38,849 nucleotides of DNA from Jiangella anatolica (GTDB lineage: Bacteria > Actinomycetota > Actinomycetes > Jiangellales > Jiangellaceae), in NCBI RefSeq assembly GCF_003236295.1, contig NZ_POTW01000063.1, positions 1-38,849 of the forward strand, in the 5' to 3' direction. A program made the translations under genes and the position numbers. The notes beneath the pieces were generated by a model. That model was not told where the DNA came from. It ran no database searches and worked only from the letters and a program-made list of their open reading frames with translations. Shown here piece after piece: positions 25,352 to 33,829 of the stretch; positions within the stretch are counted from its first letter, which is position 1; each line of letters begins with the position of its first letter.

Positions 25352-26265
25352 GCGTGGAAACCACGGACGCGACGACGGCGACGGCGACGACGCCCTCGCG
25401 GCCACCGGCCAGCCTGGGCCGCGAGGCGCTGCGCCGGCTGGTGCGCAACCCGATGGCGGTCGTGGGCATGGTGCTCATCGGCGTCTTCGTGCTGGTGGCG
25501 ATCTTCGCGCCGCTGATCGCGCCGTACTCCCCCACGGACAACTCCTGGCTGGACCAGGTCCGCCCGGGCCAGTACCCGGGCCCGTCGGCCGAGCACTGGC
25601 TGGGCATCGACCCGCTCGGCCGCGACGTGTTCTCCCGGATCATCTTCGGCGCCCGGCAGTCGCTGCTGATCGGTGTCGTCGCGCTGGCGCTGGGCGCCAT
25701 CGCCGGCATCGCGCTGGGCGTGCTGGCCGGCGCGTTCGGCGGCTGGGTCGACACGCTCGTGATGCGCTTCGTCGACATCATGCTCTCGGTGCCCGGGCTG
25801 CTGTTCGCGATCGCCGTCGCCGCGATGCTCGGCCAGAGCCTCACGTCGGTGATGATCGCGATCGCGGTGGTGAACGTGCCGATCTTCGCCCGGCTGCTGC
25901 GCGGTGAGATGCTCGGCCAGCGCGGCGCCGACTACGTGCTGGCGGCGCGGTCGCTGGGCATCTCGCGCTCGGCCATCGTGTTCCGGCACGTGCTGCCGAA
26001 CTCGTTCACCCCGGTGATCGTGCAGGGCACGCTGACGCTGGCGCTGGCCATCGTCGAGGCGGCCGGGCTGGCCTTCCTCGGCCTCTCCAGCAGCAACCCG
26101 TCAACGCCGGAGTGGGGTCGCATGCTCACCGACGCACAGGAGACGCTGACGTCGGCGCCCATGCTGGCGGTCTACCCCGGCCTGGCCATCGTCCTCGCCG
26201 CGCTCGGCTTCACCCTGGTGGGCGAGTCGCTGCGCGAGGCCCTCGACCCGAAGTTCCGGCGGTGA
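25348..26265 (+). CDS. dppC: Peptide-type ABC transporter permease (DppC-like)
   Basis: 305 aa. Ala/Thr-rich cytoplasmic N-terminus, first membrane helix at about residues 35-60 (VVGMVLIGVFVLVAIFAPLI), then the DppC motif HWLGIDPLGRDVFSRIIFGARQSL and the EAA loop GADYVLAARSLGISRSAIVF RHVLPN. It pairs with DppB. It ends 4 bp before the first ATPase gene. Confidence 0.93.
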   Translation: MSVETTDATTATATTPSRPPASLGREALRRLVRNPMAVVGMVLIGVFVLVAIFAPLIAPYSPTDNSWLDQVRPGQYPGPSAEHWLGIDPLGRDVFSRIIFGARQSLLIGVVALALGAIAGIALGVLAGAFGGWVDTLVMRFVDIMLSVPGLLFAIAVAAMLGQSLTSVMIAIAVVNVPIFARLLRGEMLGQRGADYVLAARSLGISRSAIVFRHVLPNSFTPVIVQGTLTLALAIVEAAGLAFLGLSSSNPSTPEWGRMLTDAQETLTSAPMLAVYPGLAIVLAALGFTLVGESLREALDPKFRR

Positions 26266-26269
26266 CGGC

Positions 26270-27286
26270 ATGAGCCTGCTCGAAGTGCGCGACCTCTCGG
26301 TCACGTTCACCCGGTCCGGCAGCGAGCCGGTGCACGCCGTCGACGGCGTCAGCTTCGACGTCGCGGCCGGGCAGTCCGTCGGCATCGTCGGCGAGTCCGG
26401 GTCCGGGAAGTCGGTGACGTCGCTGGCGGTCATGGGACTGCTGCCGTCGCGCGGCGTCCGGGTCGGCGGCACCGTCATGCTCGACGGCAACGAGCTGACC
26501 GACATGGACCAGCGCGCCCTGCGCGACGTCCGCGGCCGCGACGTCGCGATGATCTTCCAGGACCCGATGACGTCGCTGAACCCGGTGGTGACCATCGGCC
26601 GCCAGCTCACCGAGGTGCTCATCCGGCACGCCGGGCTGGCCAAGGGCGCGGCGAAGGCCGAGGCGGAGCAGCTGCTGCGCCGCGTCGGCATCCCCGACCC
26701 GGTGCGCCGGCTCGGCGAGTACCCGCACCAGCTCTCCGGCGGCATGCGCCAGCGGGTGATGATCGCCATCGCGATCGCCTGCCGGCCCAAGCTGCTGATC
26801 GCCGACGAGCCGACCACGGCGCTCGACGTCACCATCCAGGCGCAGATCCTGGACCTGCTGCGCACGTTGGTCGCCGAGAGCGGCTGCGGGATGATCATGA
26901 TCACGCACGACCTCGGCGTCGTCGCCGGGTTGTGCGACGACGTCCACGTCATGTACTCCGGGCGCATCGTCGAGTCGGCCGGCACGAAGGACCTGTTCGC
27001 CCGGCCATCGCACCCCTACACCGACGGCCTGCTGCAGTCCATCCCGCGCATCGACGACGAGGACCCGGACGCCGTGCTGCACACCATCCCCGGCTCCGCG
27101 CGCGACACCGTCGCGTGGGAGCGTGGCTGTGCCTTCCAGCCGCGCTGCAGCCGGGCGGTGGCCGAGTGTCTGGCCGGTCCGCCGGCCATGGCCGAGCTCG
27201 GCACCCCGCTGGTGCCGCACCCGGTCCGCTGTCTGCGGCCGGTCGGCGACGACGTCGTCCTGCACGAAGGGAACGTGGCCCGGTGA
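26270..27286 (+). CDS. dppD: Peptide-type ABC transporter ATPase (DppD-like)
   Basis: 338 aa. Walker A GESGSGKS (about residues 42-49), Q-loop [10 protein letters not shown], signature LSGGMRQR, Walker [14 protein letters not shown]-loop ITHDLG. The C-terminal oligopeptide-transporter extension has clustered cysteines ([15 protein letters not shown], later RC), which in some members bind an iron-sulfur cluster. Its stop overlaps the GTG of the second ATPase gene. Confidence 0.93.
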   Translation: MSLLEVRDLSVTFTRSGSEPVHAVDGVSFDVAAGQSVGIVGESGSGKSVTSLAVMGLLPSRGVRVGGTVMLDGNELTDMDQRALRDVRGRDVAMIFQDPMTSLNPVVTIGRQLTEVLIRHAGLAKGAAKAEAEQLLRRVGIPDPVRRLGEYPHQLSGGMRQRVMIAIAIACRPKLLIADEPTTALDVTIQAQILDLLRTLVAESGCGMIMITHDLGVVAGLCDDVHVMYSGRIVESAGTKDLFARPSHPYTDGLLQSIPRIDDEDPDAVLHTIPGSARDTVAWERGCAFQPRCSRAVAECLAGPPAMAELGTPLVPHPVRCLRPVGDDVVLHEGNVAR

Positions 27287-28416
27287 GCCTGCTCGAAGTC
27301 CGCGACCTCGAGGTCCACTTCCCCATCAGGTCCGGGACGCTGTTCCAGCGCACCGTCGGCGCGGTCAAGGCCGTCGACGGCGTCGACCTCGACATCGAGG
27401 CCGGCACGACGTTCGGCCTGGTCGGCGAGTCCGGCTGCGGCAAGTCGACGCTCGGCCGTGCGATCATGCGGCTGACCGAGCCGACGAAGGGCTCGGTGAC
27501 GCTGGACGGCCAGGACATCCTGGCGCTCAGCGAGCGGAAGATGCGCGCCGTCCGCCGCCAGTTCCAGATGGTCTTCCAGGACCCGATGGCCAGCCTCGAC
27601 CCGCGGCAGAGCGTGGAGTCGATGCTCACCGAGCCGCTGCGGGCGCACAAGTTCCCCGGTGGCTCGGCCGCGCATGCCAAGCGGGTCCGCGAGCTGCTCG
27701 ACGTCGTCGGGCTGCCCGAGTCGGTGGTGAACCGGTATCCGCATGAGTTCTCCGGCGGGCAGCGCCAGCGCCTTGGCATCGCCCGCGCGCTCGCGCTCAA
27801 CCCGTCGCTGATCATCGCCGACGAGCCGGTCTCCGCGCTCGACGTGTCCATCCAGGCGCAGGTGATCAACCTGCTCAAGGAGCTGCAGGAGCGGTTCTCG
27901 CTCACCTACGTCGTCATCGCGCACGACCTCGCCGTCGTCCGGCACATCAGCAAGACGGTCGCCGTCATGTACCTGGGCGGCATCGTCGAGCAGGCGCCGG
28001 CCGCCGACCTCTACCGCCAGCCGCTGCACCCGTACACGAGGGCGCTGATGAGCGCCGTGCCGGTGCCGGACCCGAACGTCGAGGAGACGCGCAGCCGGAT
28101 CCTGCTGCAGGGCGACCTGCCGTCGCCGGCGAACCCTCCTGCGGGCTGCCGGTTCCACACCCGCTGCCCCTGGAAGCAGGCGACCAGGTGCGACACCGAG
28201 CGGCCGGCGCTGCGCGAGCTGCCGCTGGTGGCGCCCGGGCACAAGGTGGCCTGCCACTACGCCGAGGACATCCTGTCCGGCACGCTCACGCCGCACGAGG
28301 TGAGGCCGGAGGAGGTCGCGATGACGCCGGCCGCCGACGAGCCCGGCAGCATCGAGACGACGGAAGCACACGTCGCCGGCGGGCTCACCCCCGGAGGTCC
28401 GCCCGGTGCCCGCTGA
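27283..28416 (+). CDS. dppF: Peptide-type ABC transporter ATPase (DppF-like)
   Basis: 377 aa from a GTG overlapping the previous stop. Walker [13 protein letters not shown]-loop [10 protein letters not shown], signature [15 protein letters not shown], Walker [14 protein letters not shown]-loop IAHDLA, and the C-terminal [15 protein letters not shown] motif. A 45-residue tail after the usual end (from about [14 protein letters not shown]) is acidic and unlike the family. The gene overlaps the dehydrogenase alpha gene by 11 bases, linking import directly to catabolism. Confidence 0.93.
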   Translation: MSLLEVRDLEVHFPIRSGTLFQRTVGAVKAVDGVDLDIEAGTTFGLVGESGCGKSTLGRAIMRLTEPTKGSVTLDGQDILALSERKMRAVRRQFQMVFQDPMASLDPRQSVESMLTEPLRAHKFPGGSAAHAKRVRELLDVVGLPESVVNRYPHEFSGGQRQRLGIARALALNPSLIIADEPVSALDVSIQAQVINLLKELQERFSLTYVVIAHDLAVVRHISKTVAVMYLGGIVEQAPAADLYRQPLHPYTRALMSAVPVPDPNVEETRSRILLQGDLPSPANPPAGCRFHTRCPWKQATRCDTERPALRELPLVAPGHKVACHYAEDILSGTLTPHEVRPEEVAMTPAADEPGSIETTEAHVAGGLTPGGPPGAR

Positions 28417-29551
28417 CGTGCTGGTCATCGGGGCCGGCGTCGTCGGCGCGGCCACCGCCTGGTACGCCGCGAGATCCGGCCACTCCGTCACCGTCGTCGA
28501 CCGCGGCCCGGTCGCCGGCGGCACCACCGGCGCCGGCGAGGGCAACATCCTCGTCTCGGACAAGCCGCCCGGCGCCGAGCTCGACCTCGCCCTGCTGTCG
28601 TCCGGCCTCTGGCGCGACCTGGCCGTCGAGGTCGGCGGCTTCGAGTTCGACCCCAAGGGCGGCCTCGTCGTCGCCGCCACCCCGCCCGGCTACGAGGCGC
28701 TGGTGTCGCTGGCGTCGTCGCAGTCCGGCGCGGGGGTCGAGACCGTCGTGGTGCCGGCCGGCGAGCTGGCCGAGCACGAGCCGCACCTGACGCCGTCGCT
28801 GGCCGGCGGCGTGCTGTACCCCGGCGACGCGCAGGTTCAGCCGATGCTGGCGGCCGCGCGGCTGCTGCGGGCGGCCCGGGCCCGTGGCGCGACGGTGCGC
28901 ACCGGCGTCGAGGTGACCGGGTTCCTGCGCTCCGGCGACCGCGTCGTCGGCGTGCGGACGTCCGCCGGCGACCTGCCCGCCGGCGCCGTCGTCAACGCCG
29001 CCGGGACCTGGGGCGGCGACATCGCCTCGCTCGCCGGCGTCGACGTGCCGGTGCTGCCGCGGCGCGGGTTCATCCTGGTCACCGAGCCGCTCCCGCGCCT
29101 GGTCCGGCACAAGGTCTTCGCCGCCGAGTACGTCGCGAACGTCGCCAGCGACGACGCGGACCTGCAGACCTCGCCCGTCGTCGAGGGCACCGAGTCCGGC
29201 ACGATCCTCATCGGCGCCAGCCGGGAACGGGTCGGCTACGACCGGACGCTGTCGGTGCGGGTGCTGCGGGCGCTGGCCGCGCAGGCGGTGGCGCTGTTCC
29301 CCGTCCTGGCCGATGTGAAGGTCATTCGCACGTACCGCGGCTTCCGCCCGTACTGCCCGGACCACCTGCCGGTGATCGGCCCCGACCCGCGGGCGCCCGG
29401 CCTGTTCCACGCGTGCGGGCACGAGGGCGCCGGCATCGGCCTGGCCGCGGCGACCGGCCGGCTGATCGCGCAACTCCTGGGCGAGGAGCCGCCGTCGCTC
29501 GACCTGGCCCCGTTCCGCCCGGAACGGTTCGGCCCGGTGGTGGCGCCATGA
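28406..29551 (+). CDS. D-hydroxyproline dehydrogenase, alpha (FAD, DAO-type) subunit
   Basis: 381 aa from a GTG with GGAGGT upstream. The dinucleotide fold [21 protein letters not shown] starts at residue 4, with VVDRG after beta-2. The DadA/SoxB/HcnC-type body ends with the FAD motif [35 protein letters not shown]. With the gamma ([2Fe-2S]) and beta (FAD plus [2Fe-2S]) genes that follow, it forms the HcnABC-like heterotrimer known in Pseudomonas as D-hydroxyproline dehydrogenase. That enzyme oxidises cis-4-hydroxy-D-proline to pyrroline-4-hydroxy-2-carboxylate. The presence of epimerase and deaminase genes downstream supports this substrate over sarcosine, octopine or nopaline. Confidence 0.85.
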   Translation: MPADVLVIGAGVVGAATAWYAARSGHSVTVVDRGPVAGGTTGAGEGNILVSDKPPGAELDLALLSSGLWRDLAVEVGGFEFDPKGGLVVAATPPGYEALVSLASSQSGAGVETVVVPAGELAEHEPHLTPSLAGGVLYPGDAQVQPMLAAARLLRAARARGATVRTGVEVTGFLRSGDRVVGVRTSAGDLPAGAVVNAAGTWGGDIASLAGVDVPVLPRRGFILVTEPLPRLVRHKVFAAEYVANVASDDADLQTSPVVEGTESGTILIGASRERVGYDRTLSVRVLRALAAQAVALFPVLADVKVIRTYRGFRPYCPDHLPVIGPDPRAPGLFHACGHEGAGIGLAAATGRLIAQLLGEEPPSLDLAPFRPERFGPVVAP

Positions 29552-29679
29552 CGCGTCCAGCCCAACCTTGGCACGCTCCGGTGCTCCACAATTCCGGCAT
29601 CTCGGGCACGATCGGTCGCCCGCGACGAGCCAAGCGCGACGCTGCGGCGTGCCAAGCCGGCGAGCGGAGGCTCGCGTGA
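29548..29679 (+). CDS. Possible 43-aa coupled small ORF, or non-coding spacer
   Basis: This frame starts at an ATG overlapping the alpha stop (ATGA) and ends in a TGA overlapping the gamma GTG (GTGA), so it exactly bridges the two genes. It reads [20 protein letters not shown], then a basic Arg/Lys-rich end. In the two inverted copies the same frame stays open with a few substitutions (Q to R, PR to LQ). It contains the 90-bp inverted-repeat element and may simply be an inserted sequence that happens to be open. No function is known. Confidence 0.3.
   Translation: MTRPAQPWHAPVLHNSGISGTIGRPRRAKRDAAACQAGERRLA
29567..29656 (+). repeat. 90-bp element with 10-bp terminal inverted repeats
   Basis: CTTGGCACGC (29567-29576) and its complement GCGTGCCAAG (29647-29656) bound a 90-base segment in the spacer between the alpha and gamma genes. 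The rest of this operon is packed with overlaps, so the spacer looks inserted, as a small mobile or palindromic element would be. No target-site duplication was identified. Confidence 0.5.
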
Positions 29680-29948
29680 GCGCGGCGTTCGAGTTCGACG
29701 GGCGCGAGGTCGCGTTCACCGACGGGCAGACGGTCGGCGCGGCACTGGTCGCGGCCGGCGTGCGGTCCTGGCGGACGACGCGCCGCGAGGGCCGCCCGCG
29801 CGGGATCTTCTGCGGCATCGGCGTCTGCTTCGACTGCCTGGTGACCGTCGACGACGTCCCGAACCAGCGCGCCTGCCTGGTGCCGGCGGCCGCCGGCGCG
29901 ATCGTCCGCAGCCAGGAAGGGGACGGCCGTGGCCACCTCGCCGTATGA
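29676..29948 (+). CDS. D-hydroxyproline dehydrogenase, gamma ([2Fe-2S]) subunit
   Basis: 90 aa from the GTG at 29676, with GGAGG 6 bases upstream. It has the HcnA-like ferredoxin fold FEFDGREVAFTDGQTVGAAL VAAGVRSWRTT and cysteines Cys46-x4-Cys51-x2-Cys54-x12-Cys67 (GIFCGIGVCFDCLVTVDDVP ... RACL) that ligate a plant-type [2Fe-2S] cluster. It passes electrons between the FAD subunits. It overlaps the beta gene by 20 bases. Broken copies of its 5' end lie at 35.9-36.4 kb. Confidence 0.9.
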   Translation: MSAAFEFDGREVAFTDGQTVGAALVAAGVRSWRTTRREGRPRGIFCGIGVCFDCLVTVDDVPNQRACLVPAAAGAIVRSQEGDGRGHLAV

Positions 29949-31317
29949 CGTCGCCGTCGTCGGCGCCGGGCCGGCCGGGCTGGCCGCGGCCGCCGCGGCG
30001 CTGGCCGGCGGGGCGCGGGTCGCGCTGATCGACGCCGGGCGGCAGCCCGGCGGGCAGTACTGGCGGCACCGGCCCGGCGATCTGGGAGCGGTCGCCGATC
30101 TCCACCACGACCTGGGCGCCTTCCGGCGCCTGGTCGCCGGTGCGGCCGGCGCCGTCAGGCACTTCGGCCAGCACGTGTGGACGGTGTCCGGCTCGGCGGC
30201 GGACGGGTTCACCGTCCACGCCGTGGCCGGTGACGCCGAGACCGAGGTGCCGGCGCGGCGCCTGGTGCTCGCCCCCGGCGCCTACGACCGCCAGGTCCCG
30301 TTCCGCGGCTGGGACCTGCCGGGCGTGCACACCGCCGGGGGCGCCCAGGCGCTGCTCAAGGGGCATGAGGTGCTGGTCGGGCGGCGCGTGGTGGTCGGCG
30401 GCACCGGGCCGTTCCTGCTGCCGGTGGCGGCCGGGCTGGCCGCACGCGGCGCCCGGGTGGCCGGCGTCTATGAGGCCAACCGGCCCGCGGGCTGGATCCG
30501 GCACGCCGGCGCCGTGCTGCCGGTCGCCGCCAAGCTCACCGAAGGCGCCGGCTACGCCGCCGCGCTGGCCCGGCATCGGGTGCCGTTCCACACCCGGCAG
30601 GCGATCGTCGCGGCGCACGGCGGCGACGCGGTCGAGGCGGTCACCGTCGCCCGGCTGGACCACGACTGGCGCATCGTCGCCGGCTCCGAGCGCGTCGTCG
30701 AGTGCGACGCCGTCGCCGTCGGCTGGGGGTTCACGCCACAACTGGAGCTGCCGCTGGCGCTGGGCTGCGCGACCCGGGTGGACGCCGACGGCTCGCTGGT
30801 CGTCGAGGTGGACGAGCGGCAGACGACGTCGGTGCCCGGCGTCCACGTCGCCGGCGAGGCCTGCGGCGTGGGCGGGGCGGCGCTCGCCGTCGCCGAGGGC
30901 TCGATCGCGGGAGTGGCCGCTGCCGGCGTCACGTCCGCGCCGGCCTCGCTGCGCCGCCGCCGGCGGGCGCTGCGCCGGTTCGCCGCGGCCATGCACGCCG
31001 TCCACCCGGTGCGCGCGGGCTGGCAGAGCTGGCTGGCCGACGACACCCTGGTCTGCCGGTGCGAGGAGGTCAGCGCCGGCGAGGTGCGGACCGCGCTCGA
31101 CGAGCTGGGCGCGACCGATGTGCGGACGGCGAAGTTACTGAGCCGGGCCGGCATGGGATGGTGTCAGGGACGGGTGTGCGGGTACGCCACCGCATGTCTG
31201 ACCGCGTCGTGCACGGGAACGGCGCCTGACCTGCGAGGGGTGAGTGAACGACCGATCGCCGCTCCGATCTCGCTCGGCACGCTGGCCGGCGATCCCGGCC
31301 ACATCGGACAACAGTGA
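29929..31317 (+). CDS. D-hydroxyproline dehydrogenase, beta (FAD/NAD(P)-fold with BFD-like cluster) subunit
   Basis: 462 aa from a GTG with GGAAGGGG upstream. FAD-binding VAVVGAGPAGLAAAAAALAG at residue 7, RQPGGQYWR, a second nucleotide motif VVVGGTGPFLLPVAAGLAARG, and VAGEACGVGGAALAVAEGSIAG. The C-terminal BFD-like [2Fe-2S] site has CRCEEVSAGE and GWCQGRVCGY. This is the HcnB/OoxA/SoxA-like layout. It completes the heterotrimer that feeds electrons from D-hydroxyproline to the respiratory chain. Its stop lies inside the operator palindrome that serves the next gene. Confidence 0.88.
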   Translation: MATSPYDVAVVGAGPAGLAAAAAALAGGARVALIDAGRQPGGQYWRHRPGDLGAVADLHHDLGAFRRLVAGAAGAVRHFGQHVWTVSGSAADGFTVHAVAGDAETEVPARRLVLAPGAYDRQVPFRGWDLPGVHTAGGAQALLKGHEVLVGRRVVVGGTGPFLLPVAAGLAARGARVAGVYEANRPAGWIRHAGAVLPVAAKLTEGAGYAAALARHRVPFHTRQAIVAAHGGDAVEAVTVARLDHDWRIVAGSERVVECDAVAVGWGFTPQLELPLALGCATRVDADGSLVVEVDERQTTSVPGVHVAGEACGVGGAALAVAEGSIAGVAAAGVTSAPASLRRRRRALRRFAAAMHAVHPVRAGWQSWLADDTLVCRCEEVSAGEVRTALDELGATDVRTAKLLSRAGMGWCQGRVCGYATACLTASCTGTAPDLRGVSERPIAAPISLGTLAGDPGHIGQQ

Positions 31318-31333
31318 CATTTCACATGTCACT
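31313..31333. promoter_or_regulatory. Perfect 8-5-8 palindrome, candidate GntR operator, before the semialdehyde dehydrogenase
   Basis: AGTGACAT-TTCAC-ATGTCACT, a perfect inverted repeat. A TAAGAT -10-like box (31332-31337) overlaps its right edge, so a bound repressor would cover the -35 to -10 region. A related site stands at 22491-22511. FadR/FCD-type GntR proteins bind such short palindromes, and a GntR gene ends this cluster. Confidence 0.7.
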
Positions 31334-31407
31334 AAGATATTCTGCGGGAAGCACCCGGCGGGTCGTTCGCCGCTGCCCCACCCGCACCGACCTGGGAAGG
31401 CTGATGC

Positions 31408-32838
31408 ATGTCTGACGTCGATCACGCCGTCGGCGCGGCTGCCGAGGCGGCCGCGCCGTTCGAGCAGGCCGGCCGCGCCGGCCGGGCCGACGCCCTCGAC
31501 GCCGTCGCCGCCGCGCTGGAGGACGACCGCGACGCCATCGTGTCCACCGCCGACGCCGAGACCGGCCTCGGCCCGGCCCGGCTGAACGGCGAGCTCACCC
31601 GCACGACGTATCAGCTGCGGCTGTTCGGCGAGGTGCTGCGCGAGGGCTCGTACGTCGAGGCCACCATCGACCACGCCGGCGACACCCCGATGGGGCCGAA
31701 GCCGGACCTGCGCCGCATGCTCGTGCCGGTCGGCGTCGTCGGCGTCTTCGGCGCCAGCAACTTCCCGCTCGCGTTCAGCGTTCCCGGCGGCGACACCGCG
31801 TCCGCGCTCGCGGCCGGCTGCCCCGTCGTCGTCAAGGCACACCCGTCGCATCCGGAGACCAGCCGGCGCACGTTCGCCGCGATGCGGGCCGGGCTGGCCG
31901 AGGCGAAGCTGCCCGAGGGCACGCTCGGCCTGATCGAAGGGCTGGAGGCCGGCGCCGAGCTGGTCCAGCACCCTGACGTGCGCGCCGTCGGCTTCACCGG
32001 CTCCACCCGGGGCGGCCGGGCACTGGCCGACCTCGCCGCCGCGCGCCCGTCGCCGATCCCGTTCTACGGCGAGCTCGGCAGCCTGAACCCGCTGGTCGTC
32101 ACGCCCGAGGTGGCGAACGGGCAGGCCGCGGAGTTCGCCGCCGGCTACGTCGGCTCCATCACCATGGGCGTCGGGCAGTTCTGCACGAAGCCCGGGCTGC
32201 TCTTCGCACCCGCCGGCAGCGATGAGCTGCAGGCGGCGCTGGGCGCGAGGCTGGCCGAGGTGCCGGCCGCGCGGATGCTCAACGACTCCATCCGCGACGC
32301 CTACCGGGCCGAGACCGAGCGGCGGCACGCCGACCCGCGGCTGCGCACCCTCGGCGACGGCGCCGGCGACGACCCCGCACTCGGCCGCCCGGCGCTGTTC
32401 TCCGTCGCCGCGGCCGACCTCGACGCCGAGCTGCTCGAGGAGTGCTTCGGGCCGACGGCGCTGGTCATCGAGTACCGCGACACCGACGAGCTGCTCGGCG
32501 CGCTGGACCGGCTCGAGGGCCAGCTGACCGCCACCGTGCACGCCGGCGACGGCGAGACCGACCTCGTCGGCCGATTGCACACGGTGCTGCGGCAGCGGGC
32601 CGGCCGGCTGCTGTTCGGCGGCTTCCCGACCGGCGTCGCCGTCACCTGGGCCATGCAGCACGGCGGGCCGTACCCGTCGGCGAGCCTCAGCGCGCACACC
32701 TCCGTCGGGCCCACGTCGATCCGCCGGTGGCTACGCCCGATCGCCTATCAGAACGCCCCCGAGCATGTGCTCCCGGACGAGTTGCGGGACGCGAATCCGG
32801 GCATTCCGCGACGCGTGGACGGCATTCTGCAGACCTGA
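31408..32838 (+). CDS. Alpha-ketoglutarate semialdehyde dehydrogenase
   Basis: 476 aa, ATG at 31408, weak GGAAGG site. Aldehyde dehydrogenase motifs: VGVFGASNFPLAFSVPGGD for the cofactor fold, VVKAHPSHPETS, FTGSTRGGRALADLAA, FYGELGSLNP with Glu222 as general base and GQFCTKPG with the catalytic Cys259. The ASNFPLAFSVPGGDTASALA AGCPVVVK block matches NAD(P)-dependent 2,5-dioxopentanoate (alpha-KGSA) dehydrogenases of hydroxyproline, arabinose and glucarate pathways. Here it would convert the deaminase product to 2-oxoglutarate. It has its own promoter under the 31313 palindrome. Confidence 0.9.
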   Translation: MSDVDHAVGAAAEAAAPFEQAGRAGRADALDAVAAALEDDRDAIVSTADAETGLGPARLNGELTRTTYQLRLFGEVLREGSYVEATIDHAGDTPMGPKPDLRRMLVPVGVVGVFGASNFPLAFSVPGGDTASALAAGCPVVVKAHPSHPETSRRTFAAMRAGLAEAKLPEGTLGLIEGLEAGAELVQHPDVRAVGFTGSTRGGRALADLAAARPSPIPFYGELGSLNPLVVTPEVANGQAAEFAAGYVGSITMGVGQFCTKPGLLFAPAGSDELQAALGARLAEVPAARMLNDSIRDAYRAETERRHADPRLRTLGDGAGDDPALGRPALFSVAAADLDAELLEECFGPTALVIEYRDTDELLGALDRLEGQLTATVHAGDGETDLVGRLHTVLRQRAGRLLFGGFPTGVAVTWAMQHGGPYPSASLSAHTSVGPTSIRRWLRPIAYQNAPEHVLPDELRDANPGIPRRVDGILQT

Positions 32839-32870
32839 TTTTTCCGGCTCGGTCCCGTTTGTCCCGTCCC

Positions 32871-32897
32871 TCACACATGAGTGAAATGTTATATAGT
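32871..32897 (+). promoter_or_regulatory. Promoter and possible weak operator of the deaminase gene
   Basis: An AT-rich TATAGT -10-like box (32892-32897) lies 18 bases before the ATG at 32916. Upstream, ACATG and TGAAATGT (32875-32889) are separated by two extra bases but recall the ACATGTGAAATGT core of the minus strand of the 31313 palindrome. It may be a third, degenerate site for the same regulator. Confidence 0.45.
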
Positions 32898-32915
32898 ATA
32901 GAAATGGAGCCTCGC

Positions 32916-33809
32916 ATGAACGGTCGTGAAAAGCCATGGCACGGCGTTCTGGTCGCCACCCCGACGTTCTTCCGTGACGACCTGTCGGTCGACTTCGACA
33001 GGTACGCCGACCACGTGCGCTGGCTCGCCGCCAACGGCATCGACGGCGTGTGCCCGAACGGCTCGCTCGGTGAGTACCAGGTGCTCACCCCCGAGGAGCG
33101 GTCCACGATGGTGAAGGTCGCCATCGAGAACGCGCCCGAGGGCTTCACCGTCATGCCGGGCGTCGGCGCCTACGGGGCCCGCGAGGCGCGCGGCTGGGCC
33201 GAGCAGGCCGCCGAGGCCGGCGCGCCCGTCGTCATGGCGCTGCCGCCGAACGCCTACCGCGGCGACGACCGCTCGGTCATCGAGCACTTCCGCGAGATCG
33301 CCAAGGTCGGCGTCCCGGTGTCGGCGTACAACAACCCCATCGACACCAAGATCGACCTCAAGCCGGCGCTGCTGGCCGAGCTGTACAACGAGGGCCTGAT
33401 CGTCGGCGTGAAGGAGTTCACCGGCGAGTCGCGCCGCTCCTACCAGATCCAGGAGCTGGCGCCCGGCCTGGACATCCTCATCGGCACCGACGACTCCGTC
33501 GTGGAGGTCGGCCTCGCCGGCGCGAAGGGCTGGATCTCCGGCTACCCGAGCGTGTTCCCGCGGGCCTGCGCCCAGCTCTACCACGCGGTGCTGGCGCACG
33601 ACCTGGACACCGCGCTGCCGATGTACCGCGACCTGCACGCGCTGCTGCGCTGGGACTTCAACACCGAGTTCATCCAGGCGATCAAGCTGTCGATGGACGT
33701 CATCGGGCGCAACGGCGGCCCGGTCCGGCCCCCGCGCCAGCCTATGCTGGCCGAGGACGCGGCGTCCGTGCGCGAGCTGACCGCCAAGGCCGCCGAGAAG
33801 TACTCCTGA
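32916..33809 (+). CDS. 1-Pyrroline-4-hydroxy-2-carboxylate deaminase (DHDPS/NAL family)
   Basis: 297 aa from the ATG at 32916, which has a GGAG site 6 bases upstream; an ATG at 32904 (adding MEPR) is the alternative. DapA-like TIM barrel with GVCPNGSLGEYQVLTPEER, catalytic Tyr138 in SAYNNP and Schiff-base Lys166 in VGVKEFTGESRR. Members linked to hydroxyproline genes deaminate and dehydrate pyrroline-4-hydroxy-2-carboxylate to alpha-ketoglutarate semialdehyde and ammonia. The gene order (dehydrogenase, semialdehyde dehydrogenase, epimerase) fits this better than dihydrodipicolinate synthase. It is followed by the epimerase gene after 20 bp. Confidence 0.9.
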   Translation: MNGREKPWHGVLVATPTFFRDDLSVDFDRYADHVRWLAANGIDGVCPNGSLGEYQVLTPEERSTMVKVAIENAPEGFTVMPGVGAYGAREARGWAEQAAEAGAPVVMALPPNAYRGDDRSVIEHFREIAKVGVPVSAYNNPIDTKIDLKPALLAELYNEGLIVGVKEFTGESRRSYQIQELAPGLDILIGTDDSVVEVGLAGAKGWISGYPSVFPRACAQLYHAVLAHDLDTALPMYRDLHALLRWDFNTEFIQAIKLSMDVIGRNGGPVRPPRQPMLAEDAASVRELTAKAAEKYS

Positions 33810-33829
33810 CGGCCGAGGGGGGCGCGCCG

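Larger units (their letters stand above)
29532..29743 (+). repeat. Source copy of a segment repeated in inverted orientation at 35.9-36.4 kb
   Basis: This segment covers the end of the alpha gene, the spacer and the first codons of the gamma gene. It recurs twice, reverse-complemented, at 35939-36149 and 36162-36372, each about 95% identical by eye (roughly 10 differences in 205-212 bases). The other copies are broken, so this is the intact one. Confidence 0.9.

Noticed and set aside
29568-29675. A TTG start extending the gamma subunit upstream by 36 codons
   Set aside because: The extension lies inside the inverted-repeat element, has no ribosome-binding site and no ferredoxin similarity. 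The GTG at 29676 has a good GGAGG site and starts directly at the domain.
32878-32915. Upstream ATG codons (32878, 32886) for the deaminase
   Set aside because: They lie within or before the TATAGT promoter box; the ATG at 32916 has the ribosome-binding site and matches the family N-terminus.
32916-33809. Annotation as dihydrodipicolinate synthase (lysine biosynthesis)
   Set aside because: Family fold and Lys/Tyr residues are shared, but the gene sits between Hyp-pathway genes; the deaminase is the better call.
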